NCBI GenBank assembly: GCA_965372355.1
Contig: CBDVBZ010000001.1
Span: 60,836-124,835, forward strand
DNA length: 64,000 nt
DNA from: CBDVBZ01 sp965372355
Lineage (GTDB): Bacteria > Krumholzibacteriota > Krumholzibacteriia > WVZY01
Direction of reading: 5' to 3'
Position 1 is the stretch's first letter, and each line of letters begins with the position of its first letter. The position numbers and the translations under genes were made by a program. Positions 1-9,742 of the stretch are shown one piece after another. Under the pieces are notes generated by a model. It made no database searches. It was not told the DNA's origin and worked only from the letters and a program-made list of their open reading frames with translations.

Positions 1-1800
1 AGCTATGTTATTTCAAAATCTGGAGCTCTGGATGTGCGGGATTTTGTTATGGAGGATCCGCCCAGGCTCGTGTTGGACTTCATCGGCGCCCGCCACGAAC
101 TGGCTCAGACACGGTTCGATGGCGACGGTAGATTCGTCAAGTCCGTCAGGTCTAGTCAGTTTACGAGCGAGCCCGATCAGATCACGCGCGTCGTGTTCGA
201 TCTCAGTGGTGACGTCGGCTACAGTGTGTCGAACGAGGTGCACGCGGTAACGGTGAGCTTCTTTCCAAAGAATGGTGATCCGAGCAAACGCGTGCCAAAG
301 ACGATGGCGAGCTCGGTGCCGGTCGTGGCCGACGCCAGTCTGGGTTCGATGGTAGATTCCAAGCCGGCCTGGGACCCGGCCGCTCGCAATCAGGCGGGGC
401 AGAAGGATAAAGCAAAGGCGACCCCGCCGGCTCAGGGCGATGACTCCAAGCCGGCGTGGGATGCCAAGCCGAAGGCAATGGACGTTGCCGTGCCCGGGGA
501 GGCGCCGAAACCGAAGTGGGTGACGCAGAACCCGAGCGCATCGACCAAGAAGCCGGCCCAGGCAACGGCGGCATCCTCGTCGCGCCAGAGCCTGCAGTCG
601 TTTGCGTCGAATACGGGGCTCGTTCGCAACAAGAATATGACGATCGATGTTCAGAACGCCCACATCAGAACGGTGCTCCGTAGCATGTCGGAGTTCTCGG
701 GCGTAAACATCATCGCCGGACCCGAGGTGGAGGGCAATGTAACCGCCCATCTGCGCGACGTACCCTGGCGGCAGGCGCTCGAGACCATACTCAGATCATA
801 CGGCTTCGGCTGGCGCGAGGAGTACGGGATAATCCGTGTCTCCACGCTCGATAAGCTGACCCGGGAGGAACTCGAGCTGCAGGCCGCGGAGCGCCAGAAA
901 GACGATCTCCTGCCGCTCGTGACGGAAATCATCCAGCTGAGCTATGCAAACGCGGGCGAGATAAAGAAAGCTCTAAAGGAAATGACAACCTCGCGCGGGA
1001 GCATCGAGATCGAGGCCAGCAACAACGCCCTCGTCGTCCAGGATATCCAGAGGTTCGTCGACAAGATCGGCGCGATGGTCGAAGAGCTCGACCGCAAGAC
1101 TAAGCAGGTCGAGATCGTCGCGAAGATGGTCGATGTTGACTTCGAGGCTTCCCGCGAGATCGGTATCCGTTGGGATGCCCTGAACATCTCCGGGACCAAC
1201 GCCAGCGCGGTCGGTGACGCCATCATCGACGCTGGGTTGGCGGATCCCGTTGCAAGATTCCGGGTTGGAACGGTGCAGTCGTGGGGGGAGCTCCTCTTCA
1301 TCCTCGATATGCTCGAGAAGGAGCAGAAAGCTAACATCATCTCGAACCCGAGAATCGTCACTGCGGACAACCGCGAGGCGAGCATCCTCGTTGGCAAACA
1401 GATCCCCTTGATCGTGTCCGACGAAGCCGGCAACCCGATTACCGAACTCACCAAAGTGGGTATCATCCTGCGGGTCACTCCGCACGTGAACCAGGACAAC
1501 ACCGTGACGTTGGATCTGCATCCCGAGGTCAGCGAGCTGAGCGCTCAGGCGACCGTTCAGGGCGGTGTGATCATATCTCTCAGCGAAGCCGACACGCGCG
1601 TCGTCGTCGGCCATGGCGAGACCGCCGTGATCGGTGGCTTGATCAGCGAGGTGGAGAGCACGTTGGAGAGGGGGGTGCCTGGGCTGATGAAAATCCCTTA
1701 TCTCGGAGGCCTCTTCAAGTCGAAGAGCACAACAAAGAAGAAGCGCGAGCTGATTATCTTCGTGACACCGAAGATCGTGGATAACATGGCGAGCAACTAG
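1..1800 (+). CDS. pilQ: Type IV pilus secretin PilQ, 5' end cut by window edge
   Basis: Outer-membrane secretin through which the type IV pilus passes. The frame is open from base 1, so the true start lies upstream; 599 residues are visible. In order: an AMIN-type peptidoglycan-binding region (about residues 10-90), a Pro/Ala/Lys-rich linker (about 100-205) holding SKPAWD twice, an STN/N0 segment starting near residue 214 (IDVQNAHIRTVL), a Secretin_N region (about 300-370), and the secretin domain (about 420-595) ending RELIIFVTPKIV, typical of the family. Neighbours downstream are housekeeping genes, while the retraction ATPase pilT lies about 27 kb away in the same window. A strong hairpin follows the stop. 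Family assignment is firm; only the N-terminus is missing. Confidence 0.95.
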   Translation, partial: SYVISKSGALDVRDFVMEDPPRLVLDFIGARHELAQTRFDGDGRFVKSVRSSQFTSEPDQITRVVFDLSGDVGYSVSNEVHAVTVSFFPKNGDPSKRVPKTMASSVPVVADASLGSMVDSKPAWDPAARNQAGQKDKAKATPPAQGDDSKPAWDAKPKAMDVAVPGEAPKPKWVTQNPSASTKKPAQATAASSSRQSLQSFASNTGLVRNKNMTIDVQNAHIRTVLRSMSEFSGVNIIAGPEVEGNVTAHLRDVPWRQALETILRSYGFGWREEYGIIRVSTLDKLTREELELQAAERQKDDLLPLVTEIIQLSYANAGEIKKALKEMTTSRGSIEIEASNNALVVQDIQRFVDKIGAMVEELDRKTKQVEIVAKMVDVDFEASREIGIRWDALNISGTNASAVGDAIIDAGLADPVARFRVGTVQSWGELLFILDMLEKEQKANIISNPRIVTADNREASILVGKQIPLIVSDEAGNPITELTKVGIILRVTPHVNQDNTVTLDLHPEVSELSAQATVQGGVIISLSEADTRVVVGHGETAVIGGLISEVESTLERGVPGLMKIPYLGGLFKSKSTTKKKRELIIFVTPKIVDNMASN

Positions 1801-1830
1801 GCAACCGCGCGAATACCCGGTCCGCTGACA

Positions 1831-1867
1831 GAAGGCGGCGAAGCAAATCACTTGCTTTGCCGCCTTC
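1831..1867 (+). terminator. Strong hairpin after pilQ, probable terminator
   Basis: A 16-bp stem with a single G-U pair (GAAGGCGGCGAAGCAA against TTGCTTTGCCGCCTTC) and a 5-nt loop starts 31 bases after the pilQ stop. The run of T that follows is weak (GTGCATTTAA), so termination efficiency is uncertain, but the position and stem strength fit the end of the pil transcript. Confidence 0.6.
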
Positions 1868-1946
1868 GTGCATTTAACGTGGTGGCAATTGCATGCCGGC
1901 GCCCGGTCGTCGCCGGCGTCGGGGGAGGATCGCGGGCGATGATTAG

Positions 1947-2516
1947 ATGACTAGAGGAAAGCGTCGTGTACGGGTGATCGGGGGAGAGCTAAAGGGCAGG
2001 TTGCTCGACTACCCCCAGCAAGGCCTTTCGCGGCCGACGATGCAGCGGACCAAATCCTCCGTCTTCGAGTCTATCGGGCGGTCGATTAACGGCGCTGTGT
2101 TCGTCGATCTCTATGCCGCGGCAGGCGGTATCGGCATCGAGGCTTTGAGCCGCGGTGCGCACTTTGTCTGTTTCGCGGAGGACGACCGCGGCGCACTCCG
2201 ATACCTTCATCGCAATCTCGAGAATTGCCGCGTAGCGGCCGAGCGCTACCGCGTGTACGCGGGTGATGTAACGGCGTTTCTCAAGGGGCGCCTCGACAAA
2301 CTGGCGCCCGATATCATCTATGCGGATCCTCCCTACCACGACACGGACTTCGGCGTTTTGCTGGAGTTGTTGGGCGAGATCGTTTATCCTCAACCTGTGA
2401 TGATCGTCGTCGAGCACCCGACGGGTCTGATGGCGACCGACGTACCGGGTCTCGCCCGATCCAGAGTGAGGTCGTTCGGGCAGACCACGGTAAGTTTCTT
2501 TTTAGCAGGTGAATAG
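1947..2516 (+). CDS. rsmD: 16S rRNA (guanine966-N2)-methyltransferase RsmD
   Basis: Methylates G966 of 16S rRNA using S-adenosylmethionine. The 189-residue length matches the family. Visible are the N-terminal IGGELKGR segment, SAM-binding motif I (FVDLYAAAGGIGIEALSRGA, residues about 51-70), and the catalytic motif IV DPPY near residue 127. It lies immediately upstream of coaD, a pairing seen in many bacterial phyla. The ATG at 1947 is used, although its ribosome-binding site is weak; the family core could also begin at an in-frame GTG nine codons later. A small GC hairpin (1895-1917) sits in the leader. Confidence 0.93.
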   Translation: MTRGKRRVRVIGGELKGRLLDYPQQGLSRPTMQRTKSSVFESIGRSINGAVFVDLYAAAGGIGIEALSRGAHFVCFAEDDRGALRYLHRNLENCRVAAERYRVYAGDVTAFLKGRLDKLAPDIIYADPPYHDTDFGVLLELLGEIVYPQPVMIVVEHPTGLMATDVPGLARSRVRSFGQTTVSFFLAGE

Positions 2517-2593
2517 CGGTGCGTTGAGCCGCAGGGCCGCGAGACGTAAGGGGCGTGGCGACCGGCCGACGAGCGGGGAGGAGGTATGGTTCC

Positions 2594-3073
2594 ATGATAA
2601 GGGCCCTCTATCCGGGCACGTTCGACCCGATTACGAACGGGCACGTTGATATCATAGAGCGGGCAAGCCGTATTGTGGACTCTCTGGTCGTGGCGGTCGC
2701 CAAACGGCACGGGAAGGATACGATGTTTCCTCTCGCGACGAGAAAGCGTCTGGTGAGCGAGAGCGTCAAGGGCATGACGTCGGTCGAGGTCATCACGCTG
2801 CCGGGCCTCCTTGCCGAGGAAATCAGAAAGCGGGAGATCGATATGGTGATTCGCGGATTGCGTGCCGTATCGGATTTCGAGTACGAGATGATGATGGCGT
2901 TGATGAATCGCAAGCTGTACCCGGCCTTTGAAACCGTTTTCCTCATGCCGAGCCTGCGATACGTCTACCTGCACAGTTCTCTGGTCCGCGAGGTGCATTC
3001 GTTGGGTGGTGACGTGTCGGATCTGGTTCCGGAGCCGGTGTGGGAAGCGCTCCAGAAAAAGAAGAAAAGGTAG
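2594..3073 (+). CDS. coaD: Phosphopantetheine adenylyltransferase
   Basis: Transfers AMP from ATP to 4'-phosphopantetheine, the penultimate step of coenzyme A synthesis; the last step (coaE) is also in this window at 41376. The 159 residues begin MIRALYPGTFDPITNGH, containing the nucleotidyltransferase TxGH signature (residues 15-18). The ISSTxxR-type motif near the C-terminus appears as YLHSSLVREV. A longer in-frame start at 2555 exists, but the ATG at 2594 gives the conserved N-terminus and follows a GGGGAGGAGGT ribosome-binding site. The neighbour order rsmD-coaD is common. Confidence 0.95.
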   Translation: MIRALYPGTFDPITNGHVDIIERASRIVDSLVVAVAKRHGKDTMFPLATRKRLVSESVKGMTSVEVITLPGLLAEEIRKREIDMVIRGLRAVSDFEYEMMMALMNRKLYPAFETVFLMPSLRYVYLHSSLVREVHSLGGDVSDLVPEPVWEALQKKKKR

Positions 3074-4147
<1,074 letters not shown>

Positions 4148-4171
4148 CGCAACATCTGGGAGGTGGTTGGT

Positions 4172-5266
4172 GTGGTGTGTTCTTACTATCCGTTCATCGC
4201 GTTGCTTTTGTCGGAGGGAGCGACCCCCGCGGACTGTTTCAAGCTGCCGAAGGGACATCGCAGAACGTTTGCGTTGTTCGAGACCGAGCGCGGCCGGAGG
4301 GAATTGTCGCTCGAGATCGGCAAGCAGGTCCGCGAGATCGATTGGGATCTTTTTGACAAACAGCTGGATGCGATTCGCGCCCACGACGTCAAGGTCGTGA
4401 CCTATCGCGATCCGCATTTTCCCACCTATCTGCGGGACATCGCGAAGTCCCCTCCGATTCTCTTCTATAAAGGTGATCTCAGACTCCTCGCGCGACGCGG
4501 CGTGGCGATCGTGGGCAGCCGCGCCGCAACGGCCCGCGGTTGCAGGTTTGCCGAAACACTGGCCTCGGATCTCGCGGCGATGGATGTTATGGTGGCGAGC
4601 GGTCTCGCACGCGGCATCGATACCGCCGCGCATCGTGGGGCGCTCGCCGGTGGTGGTGAGACGGTCGCCGTTGTCGGAACGGGTCTCGATGTCATCTACC
4701 CGGCACAGAACGGCGCGCTGATGGAAGCGATTGGCCGCGAGGGCTGTGTGCTGAGCGAGCAGCTCATGGGGACGATGCCCATGGGTTTTGTGTTTCCGCA
4801 AAGGAACCGGCTGATCAGCGCGATATCACGGATTGTTGTTGTTGTCGAAGCGGCGGCCAGGAGCGGGGCCTTGTTGACGGCAACGTGGGCGTTGGAGCAG
4901 GGTCGCGAAGTCGGGGCGGTCCCGGGTTTCCCGGGGGATAGCCGGAGTCACGGGGCGAACGGCCTGATCAAGAAGGGTGCTTTTCCGATCGAGAGCGCGG
5001 GTGACGTGCTTGCAGCGGCGCCCCTTCTCGAATTGGAGGACGGCGCAATACCGAGAGGGCCGGGGCGATTGGGGCAGGGTGCGACGCCGGCGCTGACCGG
5101 CGAGACCGGCGAGGTCTTCGAGGCGCTAAGCGCGAGTGCCACGGATACCGACGCCCTGGCGATGCATCTCGACAAACCCGTATCCGCCGTGCAACGCATA
5201 CTTCTCGATCTGGAGATGCAAGGGTTGATTGCCAGGGACCGGGCGGGTGGCTATCATAAGCTCTGA
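4172..5266 (+). CDS. dprA: DNA-processing protein DprA (Smf)
   Basis: Binds incoming single-stranded DNA and loads RecA during natural transformation. The Rossmann-like DprA domain holds VAIVGSRAAT, SGLARGIDTAAH and the PQRNRLISA segment; the C-terminal about 65 residues form a winged-helix DprA_WH domain (MHLDKPVSAVQRILLDLEMQG). About 364 residues, typical length. The GTG at 4172 is preferred since GGAGGT at 4159-4164 is 7 bases upstream; GTG codons at 4163 and 4175 are alternatives. Together with pilQ and pilT this suggests that the type IV pilus could serve DNA uptake, which is inference. Confidence 0.94.
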   Translation: MVCSYYPFIALLLSEGATPADCFKLPKGHRRTFALFETERGRRELSLEIGKQVREIDWDLFDKQLDAIRAHDVKVVTYRDPHFPTYLRDIAKSPPILFYKGDLRLLARRGVAIVGSRAATARGCRFAETLASDLAAMDVMVASGLARGIDTAAHRGALAGGGETVAVVGTGLDVIYPAQNGALMEAIGREGCVLSEQLMGTMPMGFVFPQRNRLISAISRIVVVVEAAARSGALLTATWALEQGREVGAVPGFPGDSRSHGANGLIKKGAFPIESAGDVLAAAPLLELEDGAIPRGPGRLGQGATPALTGETGEVFEALSASATDTDALAMHLDKPVSAVQRILLDLEMQGLIARDRAGGYHKL

Positions 5267-5344
5267 GCCGTCCACGGGTGGGCGGTATCGCTACGCGGGT
5301 TCGTGAGGAGAACGCTAGAGGATTGTCAAAGGCGGCATTAGCGG

Positions 5345-6250
5345 ATGTCACTACGCAAACGATTGAGCCACGTTGCCGAGTACATCGGGGCGCGGACCGT
5401 TATGGGTCTGTGCGCTCTCTTTCCCCTCGGCCTGCTCCGGCGGATCGGTGCGACATTGGGGTGGGTAACATACCGGATGATTGGTATCCGCCGCCGTGTC
5501 ACAGTGGAGAACATCTTGGCCTCATTCCCCGACCTTGATCGCGAGGAGGCCGAGCGAATCGGACTCGAATCGTACAGGAACTTCGGCCGGTCCATGATGG
5601 AGACATCGAGGTTCCCGCGGATGTCGGAGAGCGAGCTGTGGGAGATGGTCACCGTTGAGGGTGACGAGCACCCGCGGCGAGCGCTCCAGGAGGGCAGGGG
5701 CGCGATCATTTTTACCGGCCATTTTGGCAACTGGGAGCTTCTCGGTGCGACGATCGCACACGGCGGGTTTCCGGTCCACGCCACCGATACCCGGCATTCG
5801 AACGACATGACTCACAAAATGATCATCGATCTGCGCAAATCACAGGGTGTGCAGGTGCTCGAGCCCGACGAGCCCTTTAGCGGGATGCTGCGAACGCTGT
5901 CGGAGAACCAGTTCATCGCCTATCTGGCCGACCAGGACGGGGGGCGCGACGGGATATTCGTCGATTTCCTCGGGCGTCCCGCCTCGACCCGGCGGGGACT
6001 CGCGCTGCTTGCGTTGCGAAGCGGCTCGCCGATCGCGCCCGTGTTCATCGTCCGGGAGGGAGAGAGTCAGCATCGCGTCACCTACCACGAATTGGTATGG
6101 CCGGATCCGCGGCTCAAGGGCAGGGAAGCCGCCGCGGATCTCACACAGCGTTGCACCCGGCTGCTCGAGGATGTGATTCGCCGTCATCCGGAGTCGTACT
6201 TCTGGATGCACCGGCGGTGGAAGAGCAAACCACCCGAACCCGTGGCGTAG
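5345..6250 (+). CDS. lpxL: Lipid A late acyltransferase, LpxL/HtrB family
   Basis: Adds a secondary acyl chain from acyl-ACP to Kdo-lipid A at the inner membrane. The catalytic HX4E motif is present as HFGNWELLG (near residue 125), followed by DQDGGRDGIFVDFLGRPAS, the usual second conserved block. The N-terminus (about residues 12-45) is hydrophobic and probably membrane-associated. Length 301 is normal. It lies away from the main lpx block (54024-61215) and ends only one base from the stop of a convergent gene. LpxL versus LpxM specificity cannot be told from sequence. Confidence 0.9.
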   Translation: MSLRKRLSHVAEYIGARTVMGLCALFPLGLLRRIGATLGWVTYRMIGIRRRVTVENILASFPDLDREEAERIGLESYRNFGRSMMETSRFPRMSESELWEMVTVEGDEHPRRALQEGRGAIIFTGHFGNWELLGATIAHGGFPVHATDTRHSNDMTHKMIIDLRKSQGVQVLEPDEPFSGMLRTLSENQFIAYLADQDGGRDGIFVDFLGRPASTRRGLALLALRSGSPIAPVFIVREGESQHRVTYHELVWPDPRLKGREAAADLTQRCTRLLEDVIRRHPESYFWMHRRWKSKPPEPVA

Positions 6251-6251
6251 G

Positions 6252-6572
6252 CTACTTCTTCGGCTCGTCAGTTTGCTGTGTGCTTTGAAAACCGATGGCG
6301 GACTTGTTGGGGTCCGTTTGAACGAGCGGTATCTTACCGTGCTCGGCCTCGTACTTGCTGATATTGTTCTCGAGCGTATTCAACAGGGCCTTGGCGCTTT
6401 GCGGAGTCATGAGTATCCGCGAGAACACCTTGGCCTTCTTCACACCCGGCAGCATGCGGGCGAAGTCTATGATGAACTCCGCGTTCGAGTGCGTGATGAT
6501 TACGAAATTGGAGTAGATTCCCTCCCACTCCTTGTCGCCAATCTCAATATTGACCGTTTGTTGAGGATTCAT
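6252..6572 (-). CDS. DUF3467 protein
   Basis: A small 106-residue protein of the DUF3467 family, whose function is not known. Recognisable features are GIYSNFVIITHSNAEFIIDF and a central KAKVFSRILMTPQSAKALL segment; the rest is acidic and soluble, with no signal peptide. A GGAGGG ribosome-binding site lies 4 bases before the ATG. It is convergent with lpxL (stop codons one base apart) and divergent from the rfaE1 gene, so it is transcribed on its own. Confidence 0.8.
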   Translation of the reverse strand: MNPQQTVNIEIGDKEWEGIYSNFVIITHSNAEFIIDFARMLPGVKKAKVFSRILMTPQSAKALLNTLENNISKYEAEHGKIPLVQTDPNKSAIGFQSTQQTDEPKK

Positions 6573-6671
6573 TCATCCCTCCGATGTTTACGGGTTGCTC
6601 GTGAAATCTATCATAACAACGCGTGTGACGCAACCACGTTAGAGGTTGGCGTGCAGGTGTATTTCATTGTT

Positions 6672-6687
6672 ACACAATGAGTTGTGT
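6672..6687. promoter_or_regulatory. ACACAA-TGAG-TTGTGT dyad upstream of rfaE1
   Basis: A perfect inverted repeat, 6-bp arms and 4-bp centre, ending 13 bases before the -35 box proposed for rfaE1. It lies in the shared region between the DUF3467 gene and rfaE1 and could be an operator for either. No regulator is identified. Confidence 0.3.
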
Positions 6688-6700
6688 CGATCTAATCTGC

Positions 6701-6729
6701 TTGACACCACCGTGCCGTTATGGTAGCGT
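6701..6729 (+). promoter_or_regulatory. Sigma-70-type promoter upstream of rfaE1
   Basis: A consensus -35 TTGACA (6701-6706), a 17-bp spacer and a -10-like TAGCGT (6724-6729) lie about 108 bases before the rfaE1 start, in the 265-bp divergent intergenic region. The -35 is perfect and the -10 moderate. Confidence 0.5.
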
Positions 6730-6837
6730 AACCGGGCGAATCGGTGTCTTCGATAAGGTGGAGAATCGACTCCTCTAGGGCTTCTCTCTGTCCATGCGAG
6801 AGAGTCCTAAATTTTTATTCCAGAACAGATTATACAC

Positions 6838-7821
6838 ATGGCGACTCCTGGCCTGTCGAAGGCCCAAGCAGAAACTTACATCGACAGATTCGGTAAAACC
6901 CGCGTGTTCGTTCTCGGCGACGTCATGCTGGACCGCTACTTCTGGGGTCGGGCTGACCGGATCTCGCCCGAAGCGCCTGTCCCGGTTGTCAGGATAGAGA
7001 GGCGGAGCGTGCGTTTGGGGGGTGCTGCAAACGTAGCGGCTAACCTGCGGGCGGTGGGCGCCAGTGTGGCCGTCGCTGCGACGATTGGCGATGACCGTGC
7101 GGGCGAAGAACTGCGGGGCTTGTTCGAGGAACGGGGTATCGACTCGGAGCATCTGGTCGTCGAGCCAGGAAGCGAGACGACCGAGAAGGTCCGGATCATC
7201 GCGCAGGGGCAGCAGGTCGTTCGCGCCGATTTCGAACCGGACCCGACGGAAAACAACCGGCAAGAAGCGCTTTCTCGGGCAGCAACACAAGTCGATGGTT
7301 ACGATGCACTTGTTGTGTCGGACTATGGAAAAGGAGTTATCCGCGAAAGTTACCTCGGCGATGTTATCGACGCGTGGCGCGCCGGGGGCAAGCCAGTTCT
7401 TGTGGACCCGCACATCGGACATTTCCGCTGGTACAAGGGTGCCAGCGTGGTGACCCCGAATGCCAAAGAGGCCGCGAGCTACTTTGGCGCGGGGATCAAC
7501 CGGGATGATCTGCTTGGCGCGTTGGGTTTCCGGCTTCGCGAGGAACTCGGGCTCGGAGCCCTTTTGATCACGCAGGGCGAGGAAGGCATGACGTTGTTTC
7601 TCGACGAGGGAAGCAAGGTTCAGATACCAACCGATGCCAAAGATGTTTACGACGTTACGGGGGCGGGCGACACGGTGATTAGCATACTCACGGCGGCCAT
7701 GGCCTGCGGAGCCCCGATCGTGGATGGTGTGGTGCTTGCCAATAGGGCCGCCGGAGAGGTCGTCAAGGAAGTCGGGACGACCGCGATCACGCGAGAACAG
7801 CTTCTGGCGTCGTTCACATAG
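6838..7821 (+). CDS. rfaE1: D-glycero-beta-D-manno-heptose-7-phosphate kinase (RfaE1)
   Basis: PfkB/ribokinase-type kinase that phosphorylates heptose 7-phosphate at C1 on the route to ADP-heptose for the LPS core. Visible motifs are VLGDVMLDRYFWG (N-terminal PfkB block), RLGGAANVAANL and the catalytic DVTGAGDTV near residue 280. In E. coli this domain is fused to the adenylyltransferase as HldE; here the two are separate, with the partner 29 bases downstream. Length 327 matches the stand-alone form. The ribosome-binding site is weak. Confidence 0.94.
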   Translation: MATPGLSKAQAETYIDRFGKTRVFVLGDVMLDRYFWGRADRISPEAPVPVVRIERRSVRLGGAANVAANLRAVGASVAVAATIGDDRAGEELRGLFEERGIDSEHLVVEPGSETTEKVRIIAQGQQVVRADFEPDPTENNRQEALSRAATQVDGYDALVVSDYGKGVIRESYLGDVIDAWRAGGKPVLVDPHIGHFRWYKGASVVTPNAKEAASYFGAGINRDDLLGALGFRLREELGLGALLITQGEEGMTLFLDEGSKVQIPTDAKDVYDVTGAGDTVISILTAAMACGAPIVDGVVLANRAAGEVVKEVGTTAITREQLLASFT

Positions 7822-7850
7822 CCAGGCGGCGAGGAAGACCTGAGCGCAAG

Positions 7851-8324
7851 ATGAAAGGGCTGGTTTCCAGAGCGAATCTCGCTGCGACTGCCGAGGAGCT
7901 ACGCCGCGGTGGAGCGCGGGTCGTTTTTACTAACGGCTGCTTCGATCTTTTGCACCCGGGACACATCTCTCTCATCTCGAGGGCGGCCGCACTGGGTGAT
8001 TGGCTCCTCGTCGCGATCAATGACGATGCGTCGGTGCGCAGGCTAAAGGGAGACACAAGACCGATTTATCGGGCAGGAGAACGCGCGGAGATCCTGTTGG
8101 CGATCAGGTGGGTTGACTGCGTCACCGTGTTCTCGGAGGACACACCTATTGAAACCATTCGCCTCGTCCGGCCTGATGTGCTGGTAAAGGGAGGCGAGTA
8201 TCGACAGAGAGAAATTGTCGGTGCCACGTTCGTTCACAGCTATGGGGGGAACGTGGTCCGTATCCCGATGAAGAAAGGGCATGCGACTCGCCGCATCGTC
8301 GCACGCCTAGCGGGCAATCAGTAG
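7851..8324 (+). CDS. rfaE2: D-glycero-beta-D-manno-heptose 1-phosphate adenylyltransferase (RfaE2)
   Basis: Transfers AMP to heptose 1-phosphate to form ADP-heptose. A cytidylyltransferase fold with the signature FTNGCFDLLHPGHISLI (HxGH type, about residues 24-40) and the later RPDVLVKGGEY segment. Length 157 is standard for the separate form. It directly follows rfaE1, so both catalytic halves of HldE are present. The isomerase and phosphatase of the pathway (gmhA, gmhB) are not in this window. Confidence 0.94.
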   Translation: MKGLVSRANLAATAEELRRGGARVVFTNGCFDLLHPGHISLISRAAALGDWLLVAINDDASVRRLKGDTRPIYRAGERAEILLAIRWVDCVTVFSEDTPIETIRLVRPDVLVKGGEYRQREIVGATFVHSYGGNVVRIPMKKGHATRRIVARLAGNQ

Positions 8325-8384
8325 TTGCGCGGAGTTTGGCCGGCGCTGGGGGATGCGGAGGGCAACTTTCGAAAGGATTCGTCG

Positions 8385-9722
8385 ATGGCTAAAGAGAGAA
8401 TCATTATCATGGGGGCCGCGGGCCGTGACTTCCACAACTTCAACACGCTCTACCGGGGCAACCCGAATGTGGAGGTCGTAGCGTTTACGGCAACACAGAT
8501 CCCGAATATCGAAGGCAGGAGTTATCCAGCGGCACTGGCCGGTGAGCTGTATCGCAACGGTGTCCCCATTGTTGCCGAAGATGACCTCGAGAAGCTTGTG
8601 CAGGAAGAAAAGATCGATACAGCCATCTTCTCATATAGCGATGTGTCCTACGAATATGTGATGCGGCGTGCCGCGAAGGTCAACTCGCTGGGTGTCGATT
8701 TCAAACTGATCGGGAATCCGGCGACGATGGTGAAGAGCGACAAACCCGTGGTCGCTGTTTGCGCCGTGCGGACGGGCAGCGGCAAGAGCCAGACGACTCG
8801 AAAGATCTCCGAGATCCTGCGTGACAAAGGACAACGCGTCGCCGTTGTGCGTCACCCGATGCCCTACGGTGATCTCGCAAAACAGGCCGTCCAGAGGTTT
8901 TCTTCGCTCGAGGATCTCGATCTGCACGAATGCACAATCGAGGAGCGCGAGGAATACGAACACCACATTGCCGACGGAAACGTCGTCTTTGCCGGTGTGG
9001 ACTACGCGAGCATCCTCAAGGAGGCGGAGAAGGAGGCGGATGTCGTCATTTGGGACGGGGGCAACAACGATACGCCGTTCTACAAACCGGATCTATGGAT
9101 CGTGGTTGCTGATCCCCATCGGGCGGGTCACGAGATCGGCTACTATCCCGGTGAGACAAACGTGTACCAGGCGGACGTGGTTGTGATCAACAAGGTCGAC
9201 ACGGCGACGAAAGAGGGTATCGAGACGGTTGTCGCCAATGTTAAGGAGCTCAATCCCCGCGCCACGATCATCTATGCCGCCTCCCCGATTACCGTGGTGG
9301 TCGGCGACGCGTCCCAGATAAAGGGCAAGCGAGTGCTCTGTGTCGAGGACGGCCCCACGCTGACGCACGGGGGGATGAAATACGGTGCGGCCGTGGTGGC
9401 CGCGAAGGAACACGGGGCCGCAGAAATCGTGGATCCCCGGCCGTTCGCCGTGGGCAAGATCCGCGAGACTTTTGAGATTTACCCGAAGATCGGCGCGTTG
9501 CTACCGGCGATGGGCTATGGAGATGAGCAGACGGCTGATCTGCGCAAGACCATAGACGCCGCAGATGTCGATCTCGTCGTGATCGGTACGCCGATCGATC
9601 TGGGTAGAATCGCGAAATTCTCCAAGCCGTACGTTCGTGTCGGGTATCACCTGGAGGAGCAAGGAGAGCCGACGCTCGCGATGGTGCTCGATGAGCATAT
9701 CGGTGGACGGTTGTCGAAGTAG
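8385..9722 (+). CDS. Cyclic 2,3-diphosphoglycerate synthetase homologue (COG2403-type nucleotide-binding protein)
   Basis: About 445 residues, close to the length of the archaeal cyclic 2,3-diphosphoglycerate synthetase that closes a phosphoanhydride ring using ATP. An N-terminal Rossmann-like part (IIIMGAAGRDFHNFNTLY) precedes a P-loop-like CAVRTGSGKSQTT (about residue 130) and VVINKVDTA, which resembles a G4 motif; this explains why such proteins are often called predicted GTPases. In bacteria the product and role are not established. The ATG at 8385 follows GAAAGGA by 8 bases; the upstream TTG at 8325 is unlikely. It lies 20 bases before sucC and probably shares its transcript. Confidence 0.75.
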   Translation: MAKERIIIMGAAGRDFHNFNTLYRGNPNVEVVAFTATQIPNIEGRSYPAALAGELYRNGVPIVAEDDLEKLVQEEKIDTAIFSYSDVSYEYVMRRAAKVNSLGVDFKLIGNPATMVKSDKPVVAVCAVRTGSGKSQTTRKISEILRDKGQRVAVVRHPMPYGDLAKQAVQRFSSLEDLDLHECTIEEREEYEHHIADGNVVFAGVDYASILKEAEKEADVVIWDGGNNDTPFYKPDLWIVVADPHRAGHEIGYYPGETNVYQADVVVINKVDTATKEGIETVVANVKELNPRATIIYAASPITVVVGDASQIKGKRVLCVEDGPTLTHGGMKYGAAVVAAKEHGAAEIVDPRPFAVGKIRETFEIYPKIGALLPAMGYGDEQTADLRKTIDAADVDLVVIGTPIDLGRIAKFSKPYVRVGYHLEEQGEPTLAMVLDEHIGGRLSK

Positions 9723-9742
9723 AGGAAGGAAGGTTCGAGTCA

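Noticed and set aside
6975..6990. GCGCCTGTCCCGG in rfaE1 as a reverse repeat copy
   Set aside because: It encodes the conserved PEAPVPVV motif of the kinase; partial match by chance.
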